A DNA stretch of 6,201 nt from Bacillota bacterium (GTDB lineage: Bacteria; Bacillota; Sulfobacillia; Thermaerobacterales; Thermaerobacteraceae). The stretch lies in contig QGUQ01000123.1 in assembly GCA_003242195.1 (NCBI GenBank), forward strand, positions 1 to 6,201. The letters run 5' to 3'. Position numbers and translations under genes: made by a program. The notes beneath the pieces are model-generated. The model was given only the letters and a program-made list of their open reading frames with translations. It was not told the origin of the DNA and did not search any database. Of this stretch, positions 1 to 5,861 are shown one piece after another (position 1 is the first letter of the stretch; the number at the start of each line of letters is the position of its first letter).

Positions 1-80
1 CTTGGGGGCCGCCCAGACTCAGGGAATATGGATAGACCTGGATATGCCGCCGGGCGGCCCATGCTGCAGCAAATGTAACA

Positions 81-107
81 TAGACTAAACTTTTGTGCTA
101 CTATTCT
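81..107 (+). promoter_or_regulatory. Weak candidate promoter for the operon (distal)
   Basis: TAGACT at 81-86 matches four of six bases of a -35 box. TATTCT at 102-107 matches four of six of a -10 box, but the spacer is only 15 bp. An overlapping extended -10 reading is also possible (TGC followed by TACTAT at 99-104). This is an A+T-rich island in GC-rich DNA, as expected for a promoter, but no element is strong. Confidence 0.25.
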
Positions 108-180
108 ACGCTGTTCGTTGCCTAACTCCTCCTGGGGGGCTGTAAATCGCCATGGCCAAGCACGTTTTCATTTGCTACGG

Positions 181-186
181 TATAGT
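181..186 (+). promoter_or_regulatory. Candidate -10 element TATAGT (proximal)
   Basis: TATAGT matches five of six bases of the sigma-70 -10 consensus and lies in the A+T-richest stretch before the E1 alpha gene. No recognisable -35 hexamer sits 16-18 bp upstream. If used, transcription would begin near 193 and leave a leader of roughly 70 nt containing the 215-240 palindrome and hairpin. Confidence 0.3.
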
Positions 187-251
187 TACAATTGATCGAG
201 GTAGGGGGAGAGCCTCCGGCCGGACGGCAAGGGGCTGCCGACCCGTTGGGT

Positions 252-258
252 GGAGGTG
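252..258 (+). promoter_or_regulatory. Ribosome binding site deciding the E1 alpha start
   Basis: GGAGGTG lies six bases before the ATG at 265. A GTG at 250 would give five more residues, but it overlaps this site and has no equally good SD of its own. The ATG at 265 is therefore preferred. Confidence 0.7.
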
Positions 259-264
259 CTGACC

Positions 265-1263
265 ATGGGCACACAGGTCCTGGGCGTGGACCGGGCGCTA
301 GCCCGTTGGATGTACGAGACCATGGTGCTCATACGCCGTTTCGAGGAAGCGGCGGAACGGCTGTTCTATGCTGGGCGCATCCACGGGACCATGCACCTCT
401 GTATCGGCCAGGAAGCGGCCGCCGTAGGAGTATGTGCTGCCTTGGAGCCGGGTGATTACATCACCAGCACCCATCGTGGGCACGGACACGCCATCGCCAA
501 GGGACAGGACGTCAACCGGATGATGGCTGAGCTCATGGGCAAGGCAACGGGATACTGCCGAGGCAAGGGCGGATCCATGCACATCGCTGACATTGAGGTG
601 GGGAACCTTGGCGCCAATGGCATCGTAGCCGGGGGGCTGGGAATCGCCTGCGGGGCGGCATTGGCCTTGAAGATGCAGGAGCGTCCCCAGGTGGTTGTGG
701 CCTTCTTCGGAGACGGAGCCGTCCACGAGGGCGACTTTCATGAGGCGCTGAACTTGGCTGCCATCTGGAAGCTGCCAGTCGTCTTTGCATGCGAAAACAA
801 CCAATACGGTATGTCGGCTCCTGTGGAGCGTATGCTCGGTAACCCGCGCATCCACGAGCACGCCCAGGCATACGGCATCCCAGGAGTGCGGGTTGACGGT
901 TGCGACGTACTGGCCGTGTACCAGGCGGCGGAGGAAGCGGTGGGTCGAGCGCGCAACGGTGGGGGGCCGACCCTCCTTGAAATCGTAACCTATCGTTATC
1001 GCGGTCATTCCCGCAGCGACGCCCAGCGCTATCGCACGCGTGAGGAAGTGGAGCGCTGGAAGAAGCGAGACCCAATCCCCGCGTTTCGTCGCCAGTTAGA
1101 GGCGAATGGATTTGACTCCCAGGAATTGGATGCCCTGGAGGCTGCAGTGGCGGAGCGGATAGAAGCGGCTGTTCGGTACGCCGAGGAAAGTCCGGAACCG
1201 GCTCCGGAAGACCTGCTCGCCGACGTGTACGCGGAGGGAGCGGGAGGTGAGTGGGGTGCGTGA
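265..1263 (+). CDS. Thiamine-diphosphate-dependent dehydrogenase E1 component, alpha subunit (PdhA/AcoA family)
   Basis: With the beta subunit, this makes the E1 enzyme that decarboxylates pyruvate (or cleaves acetoin, or acts on a branched 2-oxoacid) on thiamine diphosphate and passes the acyl group to lipoyl-E2 in the cytoplasm. From the ATG at 265 it has 332 residues, normal for the family. The cofactor-binding signature is complete: G149-D150-G151 leads into H154-E155-G156 and ends at E177-N178-N179. The active-site segment THRGHGH is at 69-75, and the conserved GKGGSMH follows at 100-106. The loop YRYRGHSRSD at 243-252 is typical of pyruvate dehydrogenases. The segments GANGIV (116-121) and AVYQAAEEA (217-225) closely recall AcoA of acetoin dehydrogenase, so the substrate stays open. 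It is the first gene of a coupled operon: its stop codon overlaps the E1 beta start. A GTG start at 250 is the alternative. Confidence 0.93.
   Translation: MGTQVLGVDRALARWMYETMVLIRRFEEAAERLFYAGRIHGTMHLCIGQEAAAVGVCAALEPGDYITSTHRGHGHAIAKGQDVNRMMAELMGKATGYCRGKGGSMHIADIEVGNLGANGIVAGGLGIACGAALALKMQERPQVVVAFFGDGAVHEGDFHEALNLAAIWKLPVVFACENNQYGMSAPVERMLGNPRIHEHAQAYGIPGVRVDGCDVLAVYQAAEEAVGRARNGGGPTLLEIVTYRYRGHSRSDAQRYRTREEVERWKKRDPIPAFRRQLEANGFDSQELDALEAAVAERIEAAVRYAEESPEPAPEDLLADVYAEGAGGEWGA
1243..1250 (+). promoter_or_regulatory. Ribosome binding site deciding the E1 beta start
   Basis: GGAGGTGA lies inside the end of the E1 alpha gene, five bases before the GTG at 1256. The in-frame GTG at 1247 falls inside this SD and is rejected. 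Starting at 1256 also gives the N-terminus (M)RELTTAQAI, the usual opening of E1 beta proteins. Confidence 0.75.
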
Positions 1264-2257
1264 GCTCACGACGGCCCAAGCGATCCGGGAAGCACTAGCC
1301 GAAGAAATGCGCCGAGATGCCAGGGTCTTTTTGCTGGGTGAAGACATCGGGATATATGGAGGGGCCTTTGGAGTAACGAACGGGCTCCTTGAGGAATTCG
1401 GCCCTGATCGAGTGCGAGACACACCGATCGCCGAGTCCGCCATTGTGGGGTGTGCGATAGGAGCCGCCCTGTTGGGCATGCGGCCCGTTGTGGAACTCCA
1501 GTTCTCGGATTTCATCACCAACGCCATGGATGCCATCGTCAACCAGGCTGCGAAAATTCGCTACATGTTCGGGGGAAAGGCCCGGGTTCCGATCGTGGTC
1601 CGCACGCCGGGCGGGGCCGGTACGGGAGCTGCAGCCCAGCATTCCCAGAGCCTCGAAGCTTGGACGGCCCACATTCCGGGGCTAAAGGTGGTCATGCCCT
1701 CGGACCCAGCGGAAGCCAAGGGATTGCTCAAGGCCGCCATTCGCGACGATAACCCGGTGATCTTCTACGAGCACAAGCTGCTGTACCGCGTGAAAGGCCA
1801 CGTGCCTGAAGAAGACTACACGATTCCCCTCGGTAAGGCCCGTGTGGTGCGGCCGGGTCGCGATGTCACCGTAATCGCAACGTCCTATCAGGTGCAGCGA
1901 GCGTTGCAGGCTGCCGAGCTGTTAGCAGCCGAAGGAGTGGACGTGGAGATCATCGATCCGCGAACGCTACTGCCCTTGGATCGCGAGACCATCATCCAAT
2001 CCGTGGCAAAGACGGGGCGAGTGGTCATTACCCACGAAGCCGTCCAGCACGGTGGCGTTGGAGCAGAGATCGCCGCTGCCATCATGGAGAGTGAGGCCTT
2101 CTATTACCTGGACGCGCCCCTGGTTCGCGTGTGTGGTAAGCCTGTGCCCATACCGTGTAACAGGCGCCTCGAGGAGATGGCACTCCCTCAGGTAGCGGAC
2201 ATCGTAGAGGGAGTGCGGCGGGTCCTCGACATTGGATCGGAAGGGAGTGTGGCATGA
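1256..2257 (+). CDS. Thiamine-diphosphate-dependent dehydrogenase E1 component, beta subunit (PdhB/AcoB family)
   Basis: This is the partner of the E1 alpha subunit. Together they form the alpha2-beta2 E1 tetramer with thiamine diphosphate at the interface, and the beta subunit also contacts E2. From GTG 1256 the product has 333 residues, about the family norm. The N-terminal pyrimidine-binding domain shows LGED at 27-30 and the likely cofactor-activating glutamate E60 in DTPIAES. VNQAAKIRYMFGG follows at 95-107, and the conserved histidine H129 is in AAAQHSQS. The C-terminal transketolase-like domain begins near 200 (DVTVIATS at 203-210, IDPRTLLPLD at 233-242) and ends with the usual KPVPIP segment at 295-300. 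The start overlaps the alpha stop by eight bases and the stop overlaps the E2 ATG, so the three subunits are translationally coupled. Close relatives include both pyruvate and acetoin dehydrogenase subunits. Confidence 0.93.
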   Translation: MRELTTAQAIREALAEEMRRDARVFLLGEDIGIYGGAFGVTNGLLEEFGPDRVRDTPIAESAIVGCAIGAALLGMRPVVELQFSDFITNAMDAIVNQAAKIRYMFGGKARVPIVVRTPGGAGTGAAAQHSQSLEAWTAHIPGLKVVMPSDPAEAKGLLKAAIRDDNPVIFYEHKLLYRVKGHVPEEDYTIPLGKARVVRPGRDVTVIATSYQVQRALQAAELLAAEGVDVEIIDPRTLLPLDRETIIQSVAKTGRVVITHEAVQHGGVGAEIAAAIMESEAFYYLDAPLVRVCGKPVPIPCNRRLEEMALPQVADIVEGVRRVLDIGSEGSVA

Positions 2258-3579
2258 TGCAACCCGTCATCATGCCCGTCCTGGACATGACCATGGAGCG
2301 AGGGATCATCCTGCGCTGGCTAAAAAGGCAGGGAGACCAGGTTCGTGCCGGTGAGCCGCTGTTTGAGGTGCAGACGGACAAGGCAGATATTGAGGTCGAG
2401 GCACCGGTTGACGGTGTGTTGGCTCGGATCGTTTACCCAGAGGGTGCCGAGGTACCGGTACGGGAAGTGGTGGCCTACATCGCAGCACCCGGCGAGGAGT
2501 TCGACGCGGTGCCCCAGGTGGCTTCACCGAGCGGAACGGCTTCCGAGCCATCCGAAGCATTCGGGTCTGCAGTTGCCGCGGAGCCCGCTCCCCTTTCGGC
2601 GGCGCGAAGTGCCGGTTCGGGTTCGCCCCAACAGGGGCGCATCCGGGCTACGCCGGCGGCCCGCAGGAGGGCCCGGGAGTTGGGGATTGACTTGTCCCGG
2701 GTAGCCGGGACGGGCCGCAGCGGAGTGATCCGGGTGGCTGACGTGGAGGCTGCGGCGGGGGTGACGTCGGGAGCTTCCGAAGAGCCGCACGCCCAGACGG
2801 TGGATGGACGCCATGTGGCATCGCCCCCGGCACCACGTGTTCCTTCGGTGGTCCACCCGTTCAACACCACCGGGGGGATGAACGATGACGGCCTTGAGCG
2901 GGTGCCCGTACGGGGGAACCGTAAGGCTGTAGCCGAACGAATGGCCGAGAGTGCCCGCATTCCCCAGGTTACCCTGTATGCTCGCGCCAATGCCGTGCCC
3001 ATTCAAGACTTTCGCCGGCAATTCGGACCGGCGGTGACCGAGGCCACGGGTCACCCTCTTTCGTATACGGCCGTTCTGGCCTTCGTCGTGGCGCGCACCT
3101 TGCCTCGCTTTCCCTATTTGAATGCTCACTGGCGGGAGGGCGAAATCTGGCGGTTTCGTTCGGTACATCTGGGGATAGCGGTGGCCCTACCAGAGGGTGG
3201 GCTCGTGGTACCGGTCATTCGCGACGCTGAGAAACGCTCACTCGCAGAATTGGCACAAGCCGTGGCTGATGTGAGTGCCCGCGCCCGTGAAGGGCGGCTG
3301 AGGTCCGACGAGTTTGGGGGCGGAACCTTCACGATTAGCAACTTGGGTATGTTCGGTGTGGAATACTTCAATGCGTTACTTAATCCACCACAAGTGGGAA
3401 TCCTTTCCGTTGGCGCCATTACGCAACAGCCGGTTGAGGACGCCGGTCATTTGACGCTAAGGCCTTGTATAACCTTAGGTCTGACATTCGACCATCGTGC
3501 CGTTGACGGCGCAGATGCCGCCAAATACCTGCGGCACCTCGTGGAGGCGCTGGAAGATCCGTGGCGTCTGCTGATCTAG
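2254..3579 (+). CDS. Dihydrolipoamide acyltransferase E2 component (PdhC/AcoC-type)
   Basis: This is the core of the complex. It accepts the acyl group from E1 on a swinging lipoyl arm and transfers it to coenzyme A. It has 441 residues in classic E2 order. One lipoyl domain spans about 3-78 with the modified lysine K43 in the motif TDKA. A first A/P/S/G-rich linker covers about 79-128. The peripheral-subunit-binding domain is at about 129-167 (RATPAARRRARELG, then GTGRSGVI). A second linker runs to about 212, and the catalytic domain from there to the end. FTISNLGMFG (359-368) and the active-site DHRAVDG with H414 and D418 are intact. The ATG overlaps the E1 beta stop (ATGA), with AAGGGAG six bases upstream; ATG 2257 is an alternative start. 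No E3 gene follows, so E3 must be supplied from elsewhere. The acyl substrate is unproven. Confidence 0.93.
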   Translation: MMQPVIMPVLDMTMERGIILRWLKRQGDQVRAGEPLFEVQTDKADIEVEAPVDGVLARIVYPEGAEVPVREVVAYIAAPGEEFDAVPQVASPSGTASEPSEAFGSAVAAEPAPLSAARSAGSGSPQQGRIRATPAARRRARELGIDLSRVAGTGRSGVIRVADVEAAAGVTSGASEEPHAQTVDGRHVASPPAPRVPSVVHPFNTTGGMNDDGLERVPVRGNRKAVAERMAESARIPQVTLYARANAVPIQDFRRQFGPAVTEATGHPLSYTAVLAFVVARTLPRFPYLNAHWREGEIWRFRSVHLGIAVALPEGGLVVPVIRDAEKRSLAELAQAVADVSARAREGRLRSDEFGGGTFTISNLGMFGVEYFNALLNPPQVGILSVGAITQQPVEDAGHLTLRPCITLGLTFDHRAVDGADAAKYLRHLVEALEDPWRLLI

Positions 3580-3595
3580 GTTCCAGTGATAAGGC
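3580..3595. other. Sixteen-base gap between convergent genes
   Basis: The E2 stop codon and the stop codon of the leftward regulator gene are separated by only 16 bases. No hairpin with a T-run is visible here on either strand. Transcripts from the two sides may run into each other unless termination is rho-dependent or lies inside the opposing gene. Confidence 0.6.
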
Positions 3596-4576
3596 CTATG
3601 TCGATCCTTCTCTTGCCGCGTCGGGTGCCCCGTCGGCAGCGAGTAGGGCACGTGCGGTCGCTGCATCGGTGATCAGCGTCTTGACGTAACCACCCCGCAA
3701 CGCGCCGAGCAATGCCCGGACTTTGGCAGGGCCACCTGCGACTACGATAACGTCTTCGATAGCGTGCAGGTCCTCGAGGCGGAGCGCCACCGTGCGGCGG
3801 TCGAGCTCGCTTCGAACCGGTCGGCCGAGTGCGTCGAAGAAGCGTGCGAACATGGAGCCGACGGCCCCGAGAGCGATCAGTTCGCTGAACGTTTCTTCAT
3901 CAAGGTAGCCAACTTGCCGAAACGTGGCTGTCGGCTCCATTTCACCTACGCTCGTCAGGATATGCGTGGCATTCCGGGCTTGCTCCAGTACATGGGCAAT
4001 GAAGCGCTCCGCCATCAGGGCGTCGCAGACCTCGGCCCGGCTAAGAAACATGGGAGCGTAAAGGTAGAAACAACGTGCTCCGAACGCATCGGCTACTCGG
4101 CGGGCTATGTCAAAGGGGTTGATTTCACCCAGATCAGGGGTTAGACCACCGGTGATTTGGACCACCCGCAAATCGGACACGACACGTGGAGTCAGTTGCT
4201 GGGCGACTTCGAGCAGGGTCGTACCCCATGTTACACCTAAGCAATCGCCTGGACGCAATGCGCGTTCAAGGTAAGTGGCAGCTGCCTTTCCAAGGACGCG
4301 CTTGAGTTGTGCCCCGTCAACCGGCGTAGGTATCACCACGGCTCGAGGAATGCGAAAGTGGTGTATGAGGCGTCCCTCCAATTCAGCCAAGCGGACACCA
4401 GGATGCTGAATGGTGATGTGAACGATGCCAGTTTCCCTGGCTTGCTTGAGCAATCGGTTCACACGCAAGCGGCTGACGCCAAGACGGTGGGCAATCTCTT
4501 GTTGGGTGAGGCCTTCCTCGTAATATAGCCAGGCGCAGCGGACCAGGAGTTCGGTCGTCCGATCATCCCTTTGCAT
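3596..4576 (-). CDS. SorC-family transcriptional regulator with sugar-binding-type effector domain
   Basis: This is a DNA-binding regulator of the SorC/DeoR(B. subtilis)/CggR type, usually a tetramer whose DNA binding is changed by a phosphorylated sugar or similar ligand. From the ATG at 4576 it has 326 residues, normal for the family. The helix-turn-helix lies at about 23-46 (LTQQEIAHRLGVSRLRVNRLL). The effector domain shows GVTWGTTL (114-121), VVQITGGL (138-145), GAVGSMFARFFD (237-248), VVAGGPAKV (278-286) and TLITDAATARALL (300-312). Many relatives have GAVGD where this one has GAVGS; that comparison is from memory. The gene is convergent with the dehydrogenase operon and divergent from lipA, so it could control either or itself. 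The effector is unknown. An ATG at 4597 would add seven residues, but a strong SD (AAGGAGGAG, 4590-4582) lies between the two and favours 4576. Confidence 0.9.
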   Translation of the reverse strand: MQRDDRTTELLVRCAWLYYEEGLTQQEIAHRLGVSRLRVNRLLKQARETGIVHITIQHPGVRLAELEGRLIHHFRIPRAVVIPTPVDGAQLKRVLGKAAATYLERALRPGDCLGVTWGTTLLEVAQQLTPRVVSDLRVVQITGGLTPDLGEINPFDIARRVADAFGARCFYLYAPMFLSRAEVCDALMAERFIAHVLEQARNATHILTSVGEMEPTATFRQVGYLDEETFSELIALGAVGSMFARFFDALGRPVRSELDRRTVALRLEDLHAIEDVIVVAGGPAKVRALLGALRGGYVKTLITDAATARALLAADGAPDAAREGST

Positions 4577-4581
4577 CCCTA

Positions 4582-4590
4582 CTCCTCCTT
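4582..4590 (-). promoter_or_regulatory. Ribosome binding site deciding the regulator start
   Basis: Reading leftward, AAGGAGGAG ends five bases before the ATG at 4576. The in-frame ATG at 4597 has GGGAG directly abutting it, too close to work well. Confidence 0.75.
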
Positions 4591-4623
4591 CTTGCATCTC
4601 CCTGGGAATGGAGCTCCGCCGAT

Positions 4624-4647
4624 GGGGCTCCGGGCCGGGGGTGGGGG
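4624..4647 (+). repeat. Canonical G-quadruplex motif
   Basis: Four G-runs (4624-4627, 4632-4634, 4637-4641, 4643-4647) are separated by loops of four, two and one bases, which fits the standard G3+N1-7 pattern on the + strand. This strand is the template for the leftward regulator transcript, so the structure would lie in the DNA template of that gene's leader. The mRNA copy is C-rich. Confidence 0.45.
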
Positions 4648-4673
4648 CGGCGGAGGCTTACGGGGCAGGGCGC

Positions 4674-4696
4674 TCGGGCACGTCTCCTGTGCCCGA
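4674..4696. promoter_or_regulatory. Perfect inverted repeat, candidate operator or leader hairpin
   Basis: TCGGGCAC at 4674-4681 and GTGCCCGA at 4689-4696 are perfect reverse complements separated by seven bases. It lies just downstream of the leftward TATAAT, where a bound repressor would block transcription of the regulator gene. No T-run follows on either strand, so it is not a classic terminator. Autoregulation by the SorC protein is an inference. Confidence 0.45.
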
Positions 4697-4721
4697 CCAC
4701 GGGTTGGCAGCCTGCCCTGAC

Positions 4722-4727
4722 ATTATA
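4722..4727 (-). promoter_or_regulatory. Perfect -10 box TATAAT for the regulator gene
   Basis: Read leftward, the sequence GGATATAATG contains the exact sigma-70 -10 consensus. It is an isolated A+T patch in very GC-rich surroundings. No good -35 hexamer is found 16-18 bp upstream (the bases there are C/G-rich), so the promoter may need an activator or another contact. Transcription would start near 4715, giving a leader of about 140 nt. Confidence 0.45.
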
Positions 4728-4793
4728 TCCTGACCCCCGCGGGCTGGGCGTTCGAGAGCGGGGCGATGGGGGGCCAATGAGTACCGTGGCCAC

Positions 4794-4800
4794 GGAGGTG
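4794..4800 (+). promoter_or_regulatory. Ribosome binding site for lipA
   Basis: GGAGGTG sits six bases before the GTG at 4807. The in-frame TAG at 4804-4806 directly before that GTG excludes any longer LipA. Confidence 0.8.
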
Positions 4801-4806
4801 TGGTAG

Positions 4807-5712
4807 GTGGACCAAAGGCCGCAATGGCTCAAGGTACGGCTACGGCAGGGGCCACATTATGTGGAGATAAAGCGCCTCATGCAGGAACTAAAGCTCCATA
4901 CTGTCTGTGAGGAGGCACGCTGTCCCAACATCTTCGAGTGCTGGGGGTACCGGACGGCCACCTTCATGATCCTGGGAAATATTTGCACCCGCGCGTGTCG
5001 TTTCTGCGCCGTCACGACGGGGCGGCCCACCGAGTTGGATTGGGAGGAACCGGGGCGCGTCGCAAATGCAGTAGAGCACTTAAGGTTGCGACACGTTGTC
5101 ATAACCTCAGTCGCCCGGGACGACCTCGCGGACGGAGGAGCGGCCGTATTTGCCCAGACCATCCGTGCCATTCGTCGTCGTTGTCCAAACACGTCCGTTG
5201 AGGCCTTGATACCCGACTTCAACGGTGATTGGGGCGCCTTACAAACAGTACTGGAAGCCGAACCGGACATCCTGAATCATAATGTTGAGACCGTACGCCG
5301 CCTCTCGGACCACGTTCGCTCGAAGGCGAAATATGAACGTTCGATGGCCCTCCTGGCAGAGGCCAAGCGCCGCGCACCGCAAATCAAGACGAAGTCCGGA
5401 ATCATGCTCGGTCTCGGGGAGACATGGGCAGAAATCATTGAAACACTAAGAGACCTGCGAGCTTGCAATGTGGATATTGTGACCATTGGACAATACCTGC
5501 GACCAACGAACAACCCGATCCACTTACCCGTTAAGAAGTACTATCACCCTCAGGAGTTCGAGGAGCTAGGACGCATTGCTCGGCAGATGGGCTTTCTGCA
5601 TGTCGAGTCGGGGCCCCTCGTGCGCAGCTCATATCACGCCCACGAACAGGCGGAGCGTGCCCTAACGCACGTCTCAGGCAATGGTCTTGTCGACGCTCAA
5701 ACGGTCCATTGA
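4807..5712 (+). CDS. lipA: Lipoyl synthase (radical SAM)
   Basis: LipA inserts two sulfur atoms into octanoyl groups already attached to E2 or GcvH lysines, completing the lipoyl cofactor. It is a cytoplasmic radical-SAM enzyme with two iron-sulfur clusters. All hallmark residues are present in 301 residues, a normal length. The sacrificial auxiliary cluster motif C34-x4-C39-x5-C45 is present, as is the radical-SAM motif C60-x3-C64-x2-C67 within ICTRACRFCAV. DDLADGGA is at 105-112, NHNVET at 157-162, KSGIMLGLGE at 196-205, and the C-terminal R273-S-S-Y276 whose serine helps hold the auxiliary cluster. The start is GTG with a good SD. Its natural targets include the E2 encoded at 2254-3579. 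It is divergent from the regulator gene and followed after 149 bp by lipB, possibly on the same transcript. Confidence 0.97.
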   Translation: MDQRPQWLKVRLRQGPHYVEIKRLMQELKLHTVCEEARCPNIFECWGYRTATFMILGNICTRACRFCAVTTGRPTELDWEEPGRVANAVEHLRLRHVVITSVARDDLADGGAAVFAQTIRAIRRRCPNTSVEALIPDFNGDWGALQTVLEAEPDILNHNVETVRRLSDHVRSKAKYERSMALLAEAKRRAPQIKTKSGIMLGLGETWAEIIETLRDLRACNVDIVTIGQYLRPTNNPIHLPVKKYYHPQEFEELGRIARQMGFLHVESGPLVRSSYHAHEQAERALTHVSGNGLVDAQTVH

Positions 5713-5861
5713 TCCATGCTCGTTGAGCCAGCTCAATTGACCAAGACCGGGGAGGGGTAATTGGGTTGCCTTTTGTTGCACCCGACACTTTCCGTGCTCT
5801 CCGCCATCGTTGATTGTACATGGGTGCTGCAACCACTGTGTCGGTCGAAGAGGTGACCGAT
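5713..5861 (+). other. lipA-lipB intergenic spacer
   Basis: This 149-bp spacer has no convincing gene. It contains the palindrome TTGAGC-CA-GCTCAA at 5723-5736. That lies inside a wider inverted repeat, GGTCTTG (5683-5689, in the lipA end) and CAAGACC (5742-5748). Neither is followed by a T-run, so a terminator is not supported. No convincing promoter for lipB is visible, so cotranscription with lipA is plausible. Confidence 0.45.
5849..5856 (+). promoter_or_regulatory. Ribosome binding site deciding the lipB start
   Basis: AGAGGTGA lies five bases before the ATG at 5862. The in-frame ATG at 5820 has no recognisable SD and would add 14 residues (MGAATTVSVEEVTD) unlike a LipB N-terminus. Confidence 0.65.

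Larger units (their letters stand above)
1..264. other. Upstream region and leader of the dehydrogenase operon
   Basis: No convincing complete gene lies here. The region holds possible promoter elements, listed separately, and several inverted repeats. GGGCCGCCC at 6-14 is the exact reverse complement of GGGCGGCCC at 52-60. GCCGCCGGGCGGC at 46-58 is itself a palindrome. No T-run follows either one, so a rho-independent terminator for an upstream gene is not supported. The frame starting at base 2 is open from the left edge to a TAA at 86-88 and could be the last codons of a preceding rightward gene. The transcribed leader just before the E1 alpha gene is G-rich and can fold locally: TCCGGCCGGA at 215-224, and CGGCA/TGCCG arms at 225-229 and 236-240. 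Confidence 0.5.
4577..4806. other. Divergent intergenic region between the regulator gene and lipA
   Basis: This is about 230 bp without a substantial gene. It must carry the regulator promoter and probably the lipA promoter. It contains, left to right, a GGAGCTCC palindrome (4610-4617), a G-tract cluster, an 8-bp inverted repeat (4674-4696), GGCAGcCTGCC (4706-4716), and an A+T patch at 4721-4728. CCTGAC copies at 4716-4721 and 4729-4734 flank that patch. For lipA the only rightward candidate is TTGGCA (4704-4709) with TATATC (4724-4729), but the 14-bp spacer is too short for a good sigma-70 promoter. Confidence 0.6.

Noticed and set aside
46..60. GCCGCCGGGCGGC hairpin as a terminator of an upstream gene
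   Set aside because: No T-run follows, and short GC palindromes are common in DNA of this composition.
193..264. A known riboswitch in the E1 alpha leader
   Set aside because: The leader is only about 70 nt, with simple short hairpins, and I recognise no conserved riboswitch core such as the TPP motif.
192..455. Plus-strand frame of 87 codons starting TTG before E1 alpha
   Set aside because: Out of frame with the real E1 alpha gene, with a G/P/R-rich composition and a weak start.
533..1279. Long minus-strand frame of 248 codons opposite E1 alpha (also 298-1008)
   Set aside because: They are antisense to a clear enzyme gene. The translations are low-complexity R/P-rich or unrecognisable, as expected from third-position GC bias.
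2524..3168. Minus-strand frame of 214 codons opposite E2, and overlapping smaller ones
   Set aside because: Shadow of the E2 coding region, with no domain pattern and no SD.
3764..4144. Plus-strand frame of 126 codons inside the regulator gene
   Set aside because: Antisense to a well-supported SorC protein and without recognisable features.
5723..5748. Palindrome after lipA as an intrinsic terminator
   Set aside because: Short stem and no T-run. It could be a protein site, but nothing supports a choice.
5716..5760. Fourteen-codon frame MLVEPAQLTKTGEG after lipA
   Set aside because: No SD and too short; most likely chance.
5820..5861. ATG at 5820 as the lipB start
   Set aside because: No SD. 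The downstream ATG at 5862 has AGAGGTGA at good spacing and gives the usual LipB N-terminus.
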